This document shows positions 33,514 to 36,053 of a stretch of 36,053 nucleotides of DNA, piece after piece. The DNA comes from Sphingomonas sp. (GTDB lineage: Bacteria; Pseudomonadota; Alphaproteobacteria; Sphingomonadales; Sphingomonadaceae), in the NCBI GenBank assembly GCA_017849555.1, contig JAFIGU010000037.1:1-36053 (forward strand), given 5' to 3'. Each line of letters opens with the position of its first letter. Position 1 is the stretch's first letter. The notes below the pieces were generated by a model. The model saw only the letters and a list, made by a program, of their open reading frames with translations, was not told the DNA's origin and ran no database searches. The position numbers were made by a program, and so were the translations under genes.

Positions 33514-33987
33514 GTGACCCGTGTCTCGCTGCACCTCGCGCGCGCCGACAACGGCGTGATCGGCCGCGACGGCGGGCTGCCGTGGCGGCTCCCGGCGGAC
33601 CTCAAGCGCTTCAAGGCGCAGACGATGGGGCGACCGATGATCATGGGCCGCAAGACCTTCGAAAGCTTCCCCGCGCCCCTGCCCGGCCGCCGTCATATCG
33701 TGCTGACGCGCGATCCGGCGTGGCGGGCGGAAGGCGCCGAAGTGGCGCGCGATGTTGCCGGAGCGCTGGCGCTGGCCGGGGAGGATGCGGCGGTGATCGG
33801 CGGGGCGGAGGTGTTCGCGCTGTTCCTGCCGTTCGCCGACCGCGTCGAACTGACCGAAGTGCATCTCGACGCGGAAGGCGACACGATCGTCCCCCCGTTC
33901 ACCGGCTGGCGCGAGGCGGCGCGGGAGGACCACCCGGCGGCGGAAGGCCGGCCGGCGTATAGTTTCGTGACCTTGGTGCGGGGATAG
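33514..33987 (+). CDS. folA: dihydrofolate reductase
   Basis: FolA regenerates tetrahydrofolate using NADPH, needed after ThyA turnover. The 157 residues show the family pattern: [20 protein letters not shown] (catalytic acid Asp in PADLKRF), [27 protein letters not shown] and [23 protein letters not shown]. It starts at GTG 33514 with GAGG 8 nt upstream. It lies 16 nt behind a small membrane-peptide ORF, and a BlaI-type palindrome precedes both, so it may be under unusual control. thyA is 3.5 kb upstream on the same strand. Confidence 0.96.
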   Translation: MTRVSLHLARADNGVIGRDGGLPWRLPADLKRFKAQTMGRPMIMGRKTFESFPAPLPGRRHIVLTRDPAWRAEGAEVARDVAGALALAGEDAAVIGGAEVFALFLPFADRVELTEVHLDAEGDTIVPPFTGWREAAREDHPAAEGRPAYSFVTLVRG

Positions 33988-34002
33988 CCCGCATCCGTCA
34001 TG

Positions 34003-34310
34003 CTAGCGAGAGCTGGCATCTCGTGCCTCAGGGATGCGGTCGAACAGATCGTCCCATTAGGCGTTGGCGGCGTCGATCAACGCAATCTTCCAATCGCGCT
34101 TCCACGCCTTGAGCGCCCTTTCTCGCGTGAGGGCTTTCCCATCGAGTCATGAAGTTCGGCGTGGACAAGCCGCGTCAAACCGTAGCGTCGGCAGAACGAT
34201 GGACCAGCCCCGGGCCGATGCTGATCGACCCTTTCCGCGAGATACGCCGTCACGCCAGTGTCGAGGACACCGCGGGGTTTGTTGGTCATGATATAGGTCC
34301 AACCGCCCAT
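34003..34310 (-). pseudogene. decayed GIY-YIG nuclease-family gene
   Basis: The frame from 34310 reads MGGWTYIMTNKPRGVLDTGVT, then LAERVDQHR and SFCRRYGLTRLVHAELHDSM, a typical small GIY-YIG protein. Around 34134-34138 one base seems lost. In the next frame the family sequence goes on as ALTRERALKAWKRDWKIALI, then DAANA, a TAA stop (34057-34059), then WDDLFDRIPEAR to a TAG at 34003-34005. The YIG motif also reads DTG where YTG/YVG is expected, so a catalytic tyrosine is gone. Three independent lesions argue for a dead gene. It lies just beyond the rpoC terminator and is convergent with folA. A sequencing error could explain the shift but not all three lesions. Confidence 0.8.
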
Positions 34311-34370
34311 CCGACATCCTACCGTGTGCCGATCGAGATGCGGCTTTCGCTGGCATGAGGGACTTGGATA

Positions 34371-34407
34371 AAAAAAACCGCCGCCCGGGCATCCCCGGAC
34401 GGCGGTT
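34371..34407 (-). terminator. Rho-independent terminator of rpoC
   Basis: On the minus strand, 25 nt after the rpoC stop, AACCGCCG pairs with CGGCGGTT. After one mismatch, CCGGG pairs with CCCGG around a GATG loop, and a run of T follows (the A-run at 34371-34377). This is the clearest intrinsic terminator in the window. Confidence 0.9.
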
Positions 34408-34431
34408 CTTCTTTCACGTCGAGCGACCGGA

Positions 34432-36053
34432 TCAGTCGTTCAGATATTCGCCCGCAGCCTCGTCGCTGCCGTCACCCGAGGGGACGACTGCGGCGAGCGG
34501 GTCCGGGCCGGTGCCCTGCGCATCGCGCGGCGAGCGGGCCAGCTCGGCGGCATGTTCGGCCGCCGCGCTGGTCGGCGCGGTGATCGCCATCGCCTCGGCG
34601 AGCTTGCGCTGCTGGACGCGGAGCGCCGCATCGCGCGACGATGCCGCGACCCTGAGGCGGTTCATGCCCGCGCCGGTGCCCGCCGGGATCAGGCGGCCGA
34701 CGATGACATTCTCCTTGAGCCCCATCAGCGTGTCCTGCTTGCCCTGCACGGCCGCCTCGGTGAGCACGCGGGTCGTTTCCTGGAACGACGCGGCCGAGAT
34801 GAACGAGCGGGTCTGCAGCGACGCCTTGGTGATGCCGAGGAGGATCGGCTTGCCCTGCGCGGGCTGCATGCCCTTGCCGAGCTTCGCGTTGACCTCGTCC
34901 ATCTCCTCGCGATCCACCTGCTCGCCGGGGAGCAGGGTGGTGTCGCCGGCCTCGGTGATCTCGACCTTCTGCAGCATCTGGCGAACGATCACCTCGATGT
35001 GCTTGTCGTTGATCTTCACGCCCTGCAGTCGATAGACTTCCTGGATTTCGCTGACGAGATATTCCGCCAGCGGCTCGATCCCGAGCACTTCCAGAATGTC
35101 ATGCGGGTCGGGGCTGCCGCCGATCAGGTTGTCGCCACGCTTGACGTAGTCGCCTTCCTGAACGTCGATCACCTTCGACTTCGGCACCAGATATTCGACG
35201 ACGTCGCCGCCATCCTCGGGCTGGATGCCGATCTTGCGCTTCGCCTTATAGTCCTTGCCGAACACGACACGGCCGGAGACCTTTGCGATGATCGCATTCT
35301 CCTTCGGCTTGCGCGCCTCGAACAGCTCGGCGACGCGCGGCAGACCGCCGGTGATGTCGCGGGTCTTGGCGCTTTCGCGCGCGACACGCGCCAGCACGTC
35401 ACCCGCCTGCACCGTCGCACCGTCCTCGACCGACAGCACCGCACCCGGCGCCAGCATGTAGCGCGCGGTCTCGCCCGAGCCCGCGTCGAGCAGGGTGATC
35501 CGCGGACGCAGATCCTCCTTCGACTTGGAACCGGCGCGGAACTCGGTGACGACGCGCTGGGCGATGCCCGTCGCTTCGTCGACCTGCTCGGTCAGCGTCT
35601 TGTTCTCGACGAGATCCTGGAACTTCACCGTGCCGCCGGTCTCGGTGATCACCGGCATGGTGAACGGATCCCACTCGGCCATGCGATCGCCCTTGGAGAC
35701 GATATGGCCGTCGTCGAACATGACATAGGCGCCGTACGGGATGCGATCGACCGACAGCTCGCGGCCGTCCATGTCCTTGATCGCGATCTCGCCCGAGCGG
35801 CTCAGCACGACGCGGCGGCCACGCTGGTCCTCGATCAGACGCAGGTCGCGGAATTCCACCGTCCCGTCGGCATGCGCCTCGAGGTTGGAGGTTTCGTTGA
35901 GCTGCGCCGCGCCGCCGATGTGGAAGGTACGCATCGTCAGCTGAGTGCCCGGCTCGCCGATCGACTGGGCGGCGATGACGCCCACCGCCTCGCCGATGTT
36001 GACCGGCGTGCCGCGCGCGAGATCGCGCCCGTAGCACTTGCCGCACACGCCGA
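34432..36053 (-). CDS. rpoC: RNA polymerase beta' subunit, C-terminal part (cut by window edge)
   Basis: About 540 C-terminal residues are visible, out of roughly 1400 in the full protein. The visible part opens with part of the zinc site, [13 protein letters not shown]. Next is the conserved [28 protein letters not shown], the helix and trigger-loop region next to the active centre. The sandwich/jaw repeats ([16 protein letters not shown]) follow, and the segment [32 protein letters not shown] comes close to the end. The last about 50 residues are acidic and Ala-rich, ending EYLND. The gene continues beyond 36053. It is followed by an intrinsic terminator. Confidence 0.98.
   Translation of the reverse strand, partial: GVCGKCYGRDLARGTPVNIGEAVGVIAAQSIGEPGTQLTMRTFHIGGAAQLNETSNLEAHADGTVEFRDLRLIEDQRGRRVVLSRSGEIAIKDMDGRELSVDRIPYGAYVMFDDGHIVSKGDRMAEWDPFTMPVITETGGTVKFQDLVENKTLTEQVDEATGIAQRVVTEFRAGSKSKEDLRPRITLLDAGSGETARYMLAPGAVLSVEDGATVQAGDVLARVARESAKTRDITGGLPRVAELFEARKPKENAIIAKVSGRVVFGKDYKAKRKIGIQPEDGGDVVEYLVPKSKVIDVQEGDYVKRGDNLIGGSPDPHDILEVLGIEPLAEYLVSEIQEVYRLQGVKINDKHIEVIVRQMLQKVEITEAGDTTLLPGEQVDREEMDEVNAKLGKGMQPAQGKPILLGITKASLQTRSFISAASFQETTRVLTEAAVQGKQDTLMGLKENVIVGRLIPAGTGAGMNRLRVAASSRDAALRVQQRKLAEAMAITAPTSAAAEHAAELARSPRDAQGTGPDPLAAVVPSGDGSDEAAGEYLND

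Noticed and set aside
33299..33517. 72-codon plus-strand frame overlapping the operator and small ORF
   Set aside because: It runs through the palindrome, has no Shine-Dalgarno and no hydrophobic or family pattern. The 41-codon frame has better signals.
34147..34392. 81-codon minus-strand frame starting in the rpoC terminator
   Set aside because: Starts inside a terminator hairpin and crosses the GIY-YIG remnant in the wrong frame.

Overview
This is a high-GC, densely packed stretch of bacterial chromosome that looks like Sphingomonas or a close relative (Sphingomonadaceae, Alphaproteobacteria). That call is inference. It rests on the protein families seen, the alphaproteobacterial insertion inside the RNase E S1 domain, an RF2 gene without the enterobacterial frameshift, an intracellular PHA depolymerase, and many intergenic hairpin-pair repeats of the kind scattered through sphingomonad genomes. 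No rRNA, tRNA, CRISPR array, prophage or insertion sequence was seen. Most genes are housekeeping or core metabolism.

Layout. 1-3.3 kb: tail of an unknown gene, a PAP2-type membrane phosphatase/phosphotransferase, then convergent nrdA (class I ribonucleotide reductase large chain). 3.6-9.1 kb: a membrane-bound PAS-GGDEF-EAL-PilZ c-di-GMP protein, divergent from rnr (RNase R), which is coupled to a small tail-anchored protein. 9.1-12.1 kb: a saccharopine-dehydrogenase-like oxidoreductase behind a MsbA-type ABC exporter. 12.4-15.7 kb: phaZ, then methionine gamma-lyase with an Lrp/AsnC regulator. 15.9-19.6 kb (minus): a four-gene run, M48 protease > DsbA-like > ABC ATPase > ABC-2 permease, each junction a 4-nt overlap. 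19.9-22.4 kb: rne with a long structured leader. 22.9-28.7 kb: amiC, penicillin-binding protein 1A, prfB, and a predicted lipoprotein with a methyltransferase fold, overlapping a convergent short RadC-like gene. 29.1-34.0 kb: thyA, a LysR regulator divergent from glcB (malate synthase G), a 41-codon membrane-peptide ORF behind a BlaI-type palindrome, and folA. 34.0-36.1 kb: a broken GIY-YIG nuclease gene, a strong terminator and the 3' part of rpoC.

How the genes fit together. thyA and folA form a thymidylate/folate cycle, and nrdA supplies deoxynucleotides. amiC and PBP1A act on peptidoglycan. rnr and rne are RNA-decay enzymes. phaZ, glcB and methionine gamma-lyase handle carbon and sulfur reserves.

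The least ordinary signals are non-coding. (i) A leader before methionine gamma-lyase has a 12-bp hairpin burying the Shine-Dalgarno, with upstream segments that can pair in mutually exclusive ways. (ii) About ten REP-like inverted hairpin pairs occur, including two copies of one asymmetric element in opposite orientation. (iii) A BlaI/CopY-like operator precedes a tiny membrane-protein ORF and folA. (iv) A chain of hairpins forms the rne leader. I found no clear new defence or mobile system.
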